Assembly: GCA_963678705.1 (NCBI GenBank)
Contig: OY783209.1
Coordinates: 10,416,001-10,480,000 of the forward strand
DNA: 64,000 nucleotides
Direction of reading: 5' to 3'
From: Panorpa germanica
Lineage: Eukaryota > Arthropoda > Insecta > Mecoptera > Panorpidae
Shown here one piece after another: positions 1 through 10,039 of the stretch (its first letter is position 1; each line of letters starts with the position of its first letter). The notes under the pieces were generated by a model. That model was not told the DNA's origin. It saw only the letters and a list, made by a program, of their open reading frames with translations, and ran no database searches. The position numbers were made by a program, and so were the translations under genes.

Positions 1-372
1 TGGGGCCATGCCACAAATGCTATTTGTATTTACTTACTATAAGATCGACGTCCTCTTTTTTAATAGATACTTTTAACAGTTCCTTTTCTCGAGCTAACCG
101 TGCTGCAGCGTCTTTATTTTGACGATCACCATACAGAGATAATGCCTATATTTATAAAAATAACAAATTTAGTGTACATACAAAATAAATTTGAGGTTAT
201 AAGCATGTTACATTACCCCAGCAATATCGTGAGAGGTTATTTCTTTTTCTTCTGCATAATCTGTTACACGTTCTAAATCTGCGACACCACTATCATGTTT
301 TGCTACTTTCTTTTGTGATTTATCCTCTACCTCATCAATATGAGCATCACCATTAACTTCTTCGTCTGCCAT
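1..372 (-). CDS. HYPK: Huntingtin-interacting protein K (HYPK), 5' part, runs off window
   Basis: Two coding exons are visible on the minus strand: 372-217 (52 codons, starting MADEEVNGD) and 145-38 (36 codons). They join in phase 0 with GT/AG borders (donors at 216-215 and 37-36, acceptor AG at 147-146). The joined protein carries the HYPK hallmarks KHDSGVADLERVTDYAEEKE and, in exon 2, GDR...AREKELLKVSIKKEDVDLI, which I recognise from the animal HYPK family. The C-terminal UBA-like domain would be in exon 3, left of the window. In the family, HYPK binds the ribosome-associated NatA N-terminal acetyltransferase and restrains it, and has chaperone-like activity in the cytosol. The start is the first ATG of the frame and gives the normal family N-terminus. 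It lies head-to-head with the TRAFD1-like gene, 1.76 kb away. Confidence 0.93.
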
Positions 373-1050
373 TTTAAATAAATTTATTAAAAAATATTAA
401 ACACAAATAGAAATGAATAGAACTGTCATTACAATTTTGAAACCTGTATTGAATTTGCCTAACTATTTTTCTTGCAAGCTATATGTAGATAATATAGATA
501 TCTAGTATGGAACCTGGCGGGGATTTCAAATTTATTTAAAATTTATTGAATTAAATTATTTAGTTATATCTTTTTTTTTATAAATAAGAAAAAGATCATA
601 CTTATTTACTAAAGAAAACGCCACAGAATATCATACCTTTAAATCGTATATGTGCTGTGCCAAATCTGTGGCTTTATATTCAACTTCAATTCTATCTAAT
701 CACAATTTCTATAATCCACAATTCTGACTGAACTGAATGTAATAAATAGTACAAAATAAACATTTTAACTAGCTACAACATGGCTGGTCACAGTTTTGAA
801 CCACAACTAAGCATTGAAACATTACCGCTCAGGAACTCCACTACGGTACTGATAGTGTACCGTATTTAAGGAATATTTAATATTCCTTCTTTACAACATA
901 GCTTTTATATTGTTTTTTTTTTATCTAAATATTAAAACTTTAAATAAAATTATAGGGAATTATTAAAATCAATTGCGCCTAGACTAGCTGCAACTTAAGT
1001 AACAACAAGTTTTGCAAGTGTAGATAATATATCTGATATCTAGCTACACT
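373..1050. other. Upstream region of HYPK, no gene seen
   Basis: AT-rich spacer between HYPK and the SINE. It should contain the HYPK 5' UTR and promoter, but I see no convincing TATA box or splice structure. No protein-like frame stands out. Confidence 0.4.
1038..1050. repeat. Target site duplication of the SINE (left copy)
   Basis: ATCTAGCTACACT, repeated exactly at 1315-1327 immediately after the A-rich SINE tail. Confidence 0.92.
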
Positions 1051-1314
1051 CTGACGACACAGTAGGCGAGAGCATTGATGCTTGACGCCGACTGCTGTGT
1101 CTTCGGGTTCGATCCCCGGACCAGATATATATTTTCTGGGTTTGGTTATTATGAACTTATATTGATTATGGTCATACATAATCGTACACTTATTAGGCAG
1201 TGGTGTAGCCCACATATATGAGGCCACGACACCATAAATACTGAAGGAGGTGGTCGGTGATAGGACTCAGCATCGGAAATAGGCCGACGTTAAATAAATT
1301 AAATAAAAAAAAAA
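1051..1314 (+). mobile_element. Intact tRNA-derived SINE
   Basis: A 264-bp element with a tRNA-like head: a plausible A box near 1062-1075 and a perfect pol III B box GGTTCGATCCC at 1106-1116. A tRNA-unrelated body follows, then an A-rich tail (TTAAATAAATTAAAT plus an A run). It is flanked by a perfect 13-bp target duplication, ATCTAGCTACACT, at 1038-1050 and 1315-1327. The intact duplication suggests a fairly recent L1-type retroposition. Related minus-strand fragments lie near 15045, 40360 and 44512. Confidence 0.9.
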
Positions 1315-1327
1315 ATCTAGCTACACT

Positions 1328-2130
1328 GTTACTGGTCAATTCTATTGAGTATAAATCATAGACTATATTAAGTATAAATCACTATTCACAAAGAAATTTA
1401 AGAAACTTCACGTTGTTTACAGACAGTCTTGACATGTAACCGGAATTTTTGTGGGAAAGTCTTGTCTTGGCTTCATTACTTTCATTCTAAAAAAATATAC
1501 TGCTCATTTCAGATTAATAGTGCCCGCCGTGTGAAGAAGGAGAGTTATTAGATGAGTATACCTTGTTTTTTGGTTTATGCATGAAGTAGTAGTAGTTTTG
1601 TTGTAGTAGTTGATGACATGAATAACTTGAAAAATAATATTTAATATTTTTCGTTTTATATCACAACTATATATAAAATATTATAGTCGCCGCAACACCT
1701 GCTATTGTTATGACGTTTACTTCTGCATCTCTTTTACACTTCTCTTGTTTTACAGCTGTCACAAATGCATGGTAATGGCATTGGGGAAGAAGGTAAAGAG
1801 GGAATGACGTCTGTTTACCCCTTTAACTTTTAAAGGGTTAAAAATTTCAATCGCTGATAACTTCTATAATATTGCAAATTGAATAAAAATAATTATATAT
1901 TTACGGTTTTGATAGCCAACTTTATTAGTATAAAGTTTTATATAAATTAAAGTTATGGTCTTAAACCCCGCGCGGCATTTTCAAAACTTATGCGCATGAG
2001 CAAAACTAAAGCGTGGTAATAAAAAAACGTGTTAAAAATAGCAAAGACAGAATAGTATTTGAAGATAGTTCATCTTCTAATGGTGTTTAAATTATTTAAA
2101 TAAGTTAAGTGTTTTAAAATATAATTAAAT
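1328..2130. other. Spacer and presumed 5' UTR/promoter of TRAFD1-like gene
   Basis: AT-rich spacer. It should hold the promoter and 5' UTR of the TRAFD1-like gene that begins at 2131, but no core promoter motif is clear. Nothing else is recognised. Confidence 0.35.
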
Positions 2131-5100
2131 ATGGATACTAACATTGTTGTGGAAATGGAAGCTTGTAAATTTTGGTAATTATGTATAAAATAAAGATAAT
2201 TATAAATAATTTTATAAATAGTTAAACTATATGTATATGAACTTGACATTATTAGTCACTGTCTTATTTTTACACGGTTCTAGTGACTAATCTTTTGGAT
2301 TTTGTATATTATTAACAGCCTGACATTTACAGAAATGTATACAGCTATAAGTATATATATATTGCGTACTTGACATAATTATATAGCTATATCATTTTAG
2401 GTACTTATTTAGTAGATATAATATAAAAAGAGACAATTTCTTCCTAATTTCACTCAAATCTTTCTGTTTTTTATCAACTTTATCTTCATGTGTTTATCAT
2501 TAGATTTAATAAATATATTTATGTTTGTTTCCGCAAGAAACTGTTAGATATATTTATCAAAATAATTTAATTTAGATGTGTAGCAAACATGCCAGCAAAG
2601 TGACATTCTTATGACATTCTATACACTTCTAAGAGCAGAAAAATGTTTATCTACAAACTTCAGGCTTATATTAAATTAAAAAGAAAACATAACATTTCCA
2701 AATGATTGCTTTATATTTAAAATTAATACATTAAAAAGAACCTTTACAAATTCTTAACAATACTGTTTGTAGCTCCTTACCTTTTAGCAATATAAATATC
2801 TTTGCAAAATCGATATACTTTTCATAAACATTTCAGTGACCGTTTGGTACCAACAACAAGTTTGCTCACGCATAGTGCTCACTGCGAAAGAGAAGTCCGA
2901 CGTAGTGGTGGTCTCCAACAATGCCCGATGTGCGATTTAGAAATTCCAAAGAAAAGAATGCAGCGACATATAGATACCGAACATGTCACAGGTGCGTACA
3001 ATGGGCTTGTGTCCTCATTTTTTAGTGGTCGATTTTTCAATTGTTGATTGAAATTGATGTTAATAAATGTGTATTGGCGTGTCTATTTTATTAAATATCT
3101 AAATGTTGACGAAGATATAGTAATTAAAAATTTGAGTTGTAGTTTTGGCGCTAGAAATGGTCGGCCATATTTGTATGACTTGAAATGCATTTTAACGTCA
3201 GTTATTTGTTGAGTATGTTAGTGCTGTGGTAATGTTTTGTAGCTGTTGGTAGTCGAAATAATCAAATCAAGTCAAAGAATCATAAGTTTTTATTTTATTT
3301 AACCCTGCTAAGGCAGACATAATAATAGAATTTGATTGTTCCTTAAAATAGCTGTAAATAATATTTGATATTTTGATATATAAATACATATAGCAGAGAT
3401 TTATGAGTTGTAAGGTTGGCAGGAGTTGTGATGTCACATGCATTTGGCATGTGTACAACGTTGAATCCCTTTAATAATGGGCTTGTGTCCTATGTCTTAA
3501 TTTCTATAAAAGTGTACTATATATTGATAAAGTGGGTTACTAGAACCTCAAATGTTCAATTATTTTTTAATAACTCCTTATATGTTAAGAGATATTAACA
3601 ATTAAAAAAGTCATTTTGTCTCTTTAATTATTAAAGGGATTCAACGTTGTACAAACTCCAAATGCATGTGACATCACAATCCTTGTGTAAGGTTACCAAC
3701 CTTACAGATCATAAATCTCTGCTATATGTATTTATATATCAAAATATCAAATATTATTTACAGTTATTTCAAGGAACAATAAAATTTCAATATTATGTCT
3801 GCCTTAACAGGGTTAAATAAAGTAAAAACTTATTATTCTTTGACTTGACTGGATTGTTTGAGTACCAACAGCTACAAAACATTACCACAGCACTGACATA
3901 CTCAACAAATAACTAACGTTAAAATTCATTTAACGTCATACAAATATGGCCGACCATTTCTAGCGCTAAAACTACAATTCAAATTTTTAATTGCTATATC
4001 TCCGTCAACATCTAGATATTTAATAAAATAGACACGCCAATACAGATTTATTAACATCAATTTCAATCAACAATAAAAAAATCGACCACTAAAAATGATG
4101 ATACAAGCCCATTGGTTTAAGATCAACGAGATAACGCGCTATGCTGGCATTAACAACAATTAATAATTTATAATTTGCAGATAATTGTCCAGAATGTCAT
4201 AAACTGTTCGAACGTCGTTCAATTAAACACCATCTAGAGACTGAATGCCAAATGCGCGGGGTAACTTGCACGTTTTGTGATCTAAGTATTTTAGCACGTG
4301 ATCTTGAGGTAAGTATCATTCCCTTCATTATTTTTAAGTAAATATCAGTTACAGTTTAAATCAGTGTTTATTTTTGTTCTATTTTAGAAACACATGGTCC
4401 ATTGTGGAACGCGCTCTGAAAAATGTTCGGAATGTGGAGAAACAATTATGTTAAAGTATAAAACGATTCATCTGGAGTCGAACCACGGGTTCATCCAACT
4501 CGATGACGGTGGGTTATTAATATCTCATTATACATTGGTGCATGTGATGTGTTGATGTGTGATTAGCATTGCGGAATTGATGCGTAGATTGTCTCAAGGA
4601 CTTTGTCAATGGAACTGCATTAGTGCATTCCTGTCTTAGAGCATATATATATATGGAGACAGAATGCTGGACCTGAGAGAGTGTCCAAAATGTGTGCGAG
4701 AGAGACAGGTATATATTCCTATTTGTTCTCTATGCACTTGTGTCAAAAGTGACAGTTGTCAAGTCAAAGCTGTCTAGATATAATACGTGACAGTTGTTAA
4801 ATATGACATTATTTTGATGTAGAATAATGTAGATATGTATAACTATAAATAAACTATATATAAATATAACTAAAAACGTGAGTTCTGTCTAAACTCCAAA
4901 TATCAACTGTGACATCTATGGCGTTCATGAGTATATGAGTACTGTTTTACCGACAGACGAGCTTTGTACCAACTAAAGAAATATAATTTCTTTACTTATT
5001 TAATATTTACTATATCGTAATAGAATATTAATATTTATTATATCTAGACAGCTGTCACTTTCATAGAGAACAAATATAAACATATACCTTTCTCTCTCGC

Positions 5101-8100
5101 ACACATTTTGGACACACTTTTAATCTATACGAAATATAGGCTATTCACACTCGTTATATATATGCTCTAAGAGTTTCCACCACTTTTATTTTTATTGTTG
5201 AATGGTCCTAGTAGACCAATCACAGCCTTGCCAATAGTAAAACAATATTGACTTCTTCATTTCGTTTCCAAAACATCTTGTTGAATATTGATGTACCTAT
5301 GCCAATATTGACGAATTTACCTACGTTCACAAAATGGAAACATCTACACTGTATTACTGATAACGTTATTTTAGAAATAAAATAGATAAAAATAAACAAT
5401 CGGCTCTGCGTATGACGTTACAGAAAAAATAAGCAATCGAGATTATTTTTCTTTTTTCACTACCATATTAACATAAAACTTGATGAACGTGTATTGTCAC
5501 AGGTGTTAGTAGCAAATGACGCATTACTCAGAATATACTTATATACGTCTTTGTTGCGTAAAAGAGATGACAAATCGTCTATACTATTGCTATTTCAATT
5601 GTCAATATTTTTTATAATATTCCGACTTTTTAAAAAATAACAGAACATTTGAAATCCAGATAACTACCTTTATCAAAGATTTATTTATTAGTTAATGGGC
5701 TTCTGTCCTAATTTTTTAGTGGTCGATTTTTCAATTGTTGATTGAAATTGATGTTAATAAATGTGTATTGGTGTCTATTTTATTAAATATCTAAATGTTG
5801 ACGGAGATATAGCAATTAAAAATTTGAATTGTAGTTTTAGCGCTAGAAATGGTCGGCCATATTTGTATGACGCGAAATGCATTTTAACGTCAGTTATTTG
5901 TTTAGTAGGTCACTGTTTTGGTAATGTTTTGTAGCTGTTGGTAGTCGAAATAATCAAGTCAAGTCAAAGAATAATAAGATTTTATTTTATTTAACCCTGT
6001 TACAGTAGACATAATATTGAAATTTGATTGTTCCTTGAAATAGCTGTAAATAATATTTGATATTTTGATATATAAATACATATAGCAGAGATTTATGAGT
6101 TGTAAGGTTGGTAACCTTACACAAGGATTGTGATGTCACATGCACTTGGAATGTGTACAACGTTGAATCCCTTTAATAATTAAAGAGACAAAATGACTTT
6201 TTTAATTGTTAATATCTCTTAACATATAAGGAGTTATTAAAAAATAATTGAACATTTGAGTTTCTAGTAACCTACTTTATTAATATATAGTACACTTTTA
6301 TAGAAATTAAGACATAGGATAGGCCCATTCTTACCTATATAATATTTTCTACAGATAAGAAAACACCGCCTACAAAAAATTACTTTCTAAGTATCAAAGT
6401 TTGAAATATGAAAATGATTCAGTAAAACTCATGGCTCATGGATTAAACTATTTAGGTCACTGCTAATGATTTATATACATATTTATAGAGCCAACGCATT
6501 TCCCAATGTGGACTCCAGGAATTTCATCATCGTCGAAACCAAATGCAACGCCATCTGTATCAACCAGAAGCCATCAATATCTACCAAAGGGTGAACCTAA
6601 TTTAGAAACATCGGTGAGCAAAATTAATAAGATTTAAAGCTATATTTGATAAAACAAAGTTTAAAACTTACAATATCATTTTTAAATTTGTTCTAGGATG
6701 ATGTTGCCCGAGTAGAATTACCTTGCGAATTTTGCGGTGAAATTTTTCCAGCTTATAGGCTAAATGGACACCAGGTATGATCAGAGTTTCGTGATTTAGC
6801 AAAGAAGGTTTATGCTCTACAATATTTCGAAAATTTTGTGTGTTTAAAGAAGGAATCCCAGTAAACAATTTGGTGAAGTGCCCTATTTGGTGAAGTTCGA
6901 GTCACTCGTACAATTCTATTCTAACGCTTTACAAGTTCTCTACCTGTCACAGATTTTGTGTTAGTTATTCTTTCTAGTATTCTTTCTTTTTCCAACATCA
7001 TTCATTAAGTATTTCTGTTTCTTTCCCACATGGATATATTTTTTTTAAGTTCACTTTCATCTCATTTATTCCAAAGTGAGAGAGAAACGAGATGCGTTAG
7101 ACAAGTAAAATATATTTTTCACCGTTACACTTGTATACTTGTATAGTATTTCGTTCAGTACAGATGTTTAAAGTATATTCTATCCTTTTTCAACAAATAT
7201 TTCTTTAATGGTAATAGACAGACGCTATCTCCCTCAATCCCCGAATAGAATGTACATAAACGAAGATAGTACCTAGCGACAGAGGTTTTAAACCTAACGC
7301 AGAACAGCCGATCGTGGATTTTTGAATCACCAAAACAATGTAAAAAACTAATATAACGAGTATTGTTGAAGATGAATAATATTCATTAAAAAAATCACGA
7401 TCCGTACTAAAGATTACATCTATTTATTTCTTCATTTAAATATTTATATTTTGCAGACTCAAAGAAGTAAAATTCCATTAAGTTTTATACCCCTGCTAGT
7501 TTCAAGTTTATAACTCCGGTCATAAATCATAAACCGACTCCGCTTTTAATTCAGCAGTGAACCGTCGTTGCGATGTCTGTAGCTCATAAAAAGGGCCTTT
7601 CCTATGAACGACTGAATAGAAAACGAACACGTTCCAGACAAAAAATTCATGATATGCAATAGAAATTAAGTAGAATTTACTCCAAAATGTTTACTGGGAT
7701 AGGATTTAATACTTGTGTTTATTTCAACATAACCTTAAAATATTTCAGTTGGGATGCAGATTGAAGCAACAAACTGAACAAAAAGTGCATAACACGTCCA
7801 CAAATACCGCTCCTGCCACGTCATCTAGACAAAACGATGAAGATCAAGAAGCTTCATCATCAACAACCACTAAAATCGAACAACCCCCAATTAGATACAC
7901 AGTGGAAGACGCAACCCCCATTCGACCTTACACCGAGAGAATCAGACCGTTATCCATGTCATCCATGTTTCCAATATATCCACAAATCCACGACCGCCAT
8001 CTTGGATTACGTTCATTCGATTATTTGAATTTAAGTTCCGATAATTCGCATAACTCACATAGAACGACATCTACCAGAGAAGTTATTTATAGTGAAACTT

Positions 8101-8234
8101 TAGAAGACATTAATGAAAAAACTGAAGATGATAGAACTGAAGAAAGTAATTTAATTCCTTGTGAATATTGTAATAGAATGTTGCATATTGGAGAGGTCAT
8201 GCGGCATCAGATGATTTGTTTTTTACAACAATAA
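2131..8234 (+). CDS. TRAFD1: TRAF-type zinc finger protein, TRAFD1-like (7 exons, 378 aa)
   Basis: Exons: 2131-2174, 2837-2991, 4181-4308, 4388-4508, 6489-6613, 6697-6774, 7749-8234 (stop). All introns are GT/AG and the phases join, giving 1137 nt. Exon 1 supplies MDTNIVVEMEACKF plus two bases, and the next base at 2837 completes a Cys. The splice thus builds the first finger C12-x2-C15-x11-H27-x3-C31, the same spacing as vertebrate TRAFD1. Further C/H fingers follow: CPMC...H..TEH (exon 2), CPECHKLF...H..TEC and CTFC (exon 3), H..HCGTR...C.EC (exon 4), PCEFC...GHQLGC across exons 6-7, and a C-terminal PCEYC...RHQMIC. Exons 5 and 7 between the fingers are Ser/Thr/Pro-rich and low-complexity. 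In vertebrates TRAFD1 (FLN29) is a cytoplasmic negative regulator of TLR/NF-kB signalling; the same role here is inference. The protein is shorter than human TRAFD1 (about 580 aa). Introns 2, 4 and 6 carry MITEs. Confidence 0.9.
3000..3475 (+). mobile_element. Family-1 MITE (AATGGGCTTG ends), 3'-truncated
   Basis: Starts with AATGGGCTTGTGTCCTC and matches the family until about 3475, where it runs directly into an inverted second copy. Lies in intron 2 of the TRAFD1-like gene. Confidence 0.85.
3476..4113 (-). mobile_element. Family-1 MITE, inverted, nearly full length
   Basis: Begins AATGGGCTTGTGTCCTATG (the family 3' end reversed) and ends near ACAAGCCCATT. With the preceding plus-strand copy it makes a large inverted repeat inside intron 2. 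Confidence 0.85.
4635..5171. mobile_element. TIR element (CTTAGAGCATATATAT ends)
   Basis: Inverted ends CTTAGAGCATATATAT at 4635 and ATATATATGCTCTAAG at 5171. Long inverted subterminal matches also pair, for example CCAAAATGTGTGCGAGAGAG near 4688 with its complement near 5090. About 537 bp, in intron 4 of the TRAFD1-like gene; no coding capacity. Superfamily not assigned. Confidence 0.75.
5694..6329 (+). mobile_element. Family-1 MITE, full length
   Basis: Starts AATGGGCTTCTGTCC and ends AGGCCCATT, 636 bp, in intron 4 of the TRAFD1-like gene. No ORF of its own. Confidence 0.87.
6857..7698. mobile_element. Family-2 MITE, 842-bp type
   Basis: Ends CCCAGTAAACAATTTGG and CCAAAATGTTTACTGGG, flanked on both sides by AT (6855-6856 and 7699-7700). 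Occupies most of intron 6 of the TRAFD1-like gene. The same type recurs inverted at 11239-12088 and 41083-41933. Confidence 0.88.
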
Positions 8235-8293
8235 GTATATGATTGCAATCGATTGGATCTGTATCTCCTTGAAAATTACCAATGTAAAATTAT

Positions 8294-8299
8294 AATAAA
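8294..8299 (+). terminator. Poly(A) signal AATAAA of TRAFD1-like gene
   Basis: First AATAAA after the stop codon at 8234. Placement just before the hAT-like MITE suggests transcription ends before or within that element. Confidence 0.6.
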
Positions 8300-8314
8300 C
8301 ATAACACTTAGTAG

Positions 8315-8675
8315 CAGAGGCGGCCTTAGGGGGTGGCAAGCAGGGCAATCGCCCGGGGCCTCGCATTCTCGCGCAACAACCCAAGTAGAAAAATTTATTA
8401 CTATATATGTATTTGAATCTCGCGCCTCGCTCTTTAGAAATTCCACTAGAATCACTGCGTATATCTTTTAAGGCATTCATGTGCCTTACTTTATCATCAT
8501 TAATATTTGTCGTCTTTGTGCTTGTTAACTTTTATAAAAGTTCCAATATAAAATTTTATTTCTCGTTAATTATCATCAAAAATACTTACTTACAATTTAC
8601 ATAAATTATGCAAAGAACAAGTGCCTCGCAAAGATCTGCCACCCCGGGGCCTCGCAATGGCTAAGGCCGCCCCTG
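8315..8675. mobile_element. hAT-like MITE
   Basis: 361 bp with inverted ends CAGAGGCGGCCTTAG and CTAAGGCCGCCCCTG. It is flanked by an imperfect 8-bp duplication, CTTAGTAG (8307-8314) and CTTAGTGA (8676-8683). Termini starting CAGRG and an 8-bp duplication are typical of hAT elements. GC-rich ends and an AT-rich core; no transposase. Confidence 0.8.
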
Positions 8676-8926
8676 CTTAGTGAAGCAGCTAGAAGTATGG
8701 GGCTTTTTGCAAACACTCTGCCTATACTGATTAAAATGTTTCTTGTATATAAAGTACATTTGTAAAATATTAATTTTTCTATTTGATATAAAATAAAAAG
8801 TAGTTAAAGGATGAATTTTGTATTTCTATTGGCTTTTAGGAAATATTTATAAAAAAGCACCCCCCTCTCTAGATCTGGGGCTGAATATATGTAACTGGGT
8901 TTAGCGGGTCGGAATGCGCCTTTGAC

Positions 8927-9565
8927 AACGGGCTTGTGTCTTCATTTTTTAGTGGTCGATTTTTCAATTGTTGATTGAAATTGATGTTAATAAATGTGTA
9001 TTGGCGTGTCAATTTTATTAAATATCTAAATATTGACGGAGATATAGCAATTAAAAGTTTGAATTGTAGTTTTAGCGCTATAAAAGTTCGGCCATATTTG
9101 TATGACGTAAAATGCATTTTAACGTCACTTATTTGTTGAGTAGGTCAGTGCTGTAGTAATGTTCTGTAGCTGTTGGTAGTCAAATAATCAAGTCAAGTCA
9201 AAGAATAATAAGTTTTTATTTTATTTATCCCTGTTACGGCAGATATAATATTGAAATTTTAATGTTCCTTGAAATAGCTGTAAATAATATTTGATATTTT
9301 GATATATAAATACATATAGCAGAGATTTATGATCTGTAAGGTTGGTAACCTTACACAAGGATTGTGATGTCACATGCACTTGGAATGTGTACAACGTTGA
9401 ATCCCTTTAATAATTAAAGAGACAAAATGACTTTTTTAATTGTTAATATCTCTTAACATATAAGGAGTTATTAAAAAATAATTGAACATTTGAGGTTCTA
9501 GTAACCCACTTTATCAATATATAGTACAGTTTTATAGAAATTAAGACATAGGACATAAGCCCATT
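8927..9565 (+). mobile_element. Family-1 MITE, full length
   Basis: Starts AACGGGCTTGTGTC and ends ACATAAGCCCATT, 639 bp. Lies between the TRAFD1-like gene and oxygenase-like gene 1. Confidence 0.87.
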
Positions 9566-10039
9566 CGGGCCTGTGTAATTCTACCCCCTCTTACAAAACT
9601 TTGTTGATAGATACAGATACTTTGCAATGCGTCTGTTTTACCATGATCTCATTCTGCGACTTATACGACTAGACAGAGTAACTCTTATCTCATGTGGGAT
9701 TAGATGGGATTACGAATAACGAAGGTGCATCTTGATTAATAGTGCAATATTTTGAACAACGTCTAATCTTGCAAGAAGCCATATAATTGTAATTTGTAAT
9801 TGTTTGTAACAAAAGTAAAGTGAAATAATTGGAAAAGCCTTACAAAAATTGAGTTAAACAAATCCACATAAGTAAGTGAATACATTAATGAAAAAGAAGT
9901 AGACGAAACAACAACCTTAAGAGTGACATGAATCTATTCTTACATAAGGAGGGCCTTTAATCCTATGAAAACATAAGTAGTTCATCGAATAAAGATATTG
10001 AAGATACGATAAAATCAGCGCAGCACAAGAAAGGACAGA
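9566..10039. other. Spacer and presumed promoter/5' UTR of oxygenase-like gene 1
   Basis: No repeat family or ORF recognised. The proposed 19-nt first coding exon of gene 1 follows at 10040, so the leader is expected here. Confidence 0.4.

Noticed and set aside
1051-1135. Possible tRNA gene (GGTTCGATCCC B box)
   Set aside because: No cloverleaf with paired acceptor stem; the A-rich tail and 13-bp target duplication show a SINE.
979-1227. 82-aa minus ORF
   Set aside because: Lies inside the SINE; a similar translation appears in the degenerate SINE fragment near 15050, so it is a repeat shadow.
2802-3047. 81-aa ORF taken as a gene from its ATG
   Set aside because: Only 2838-2990 is real coding sequence (TRAFD1-like exon 2); the ATG is intronic and the 3' end reads into a MITE.
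8253-8604. Overlapping ORFs on both strands
   Set aside because: They fall within the hAT-like MITE; no protein-like signal.
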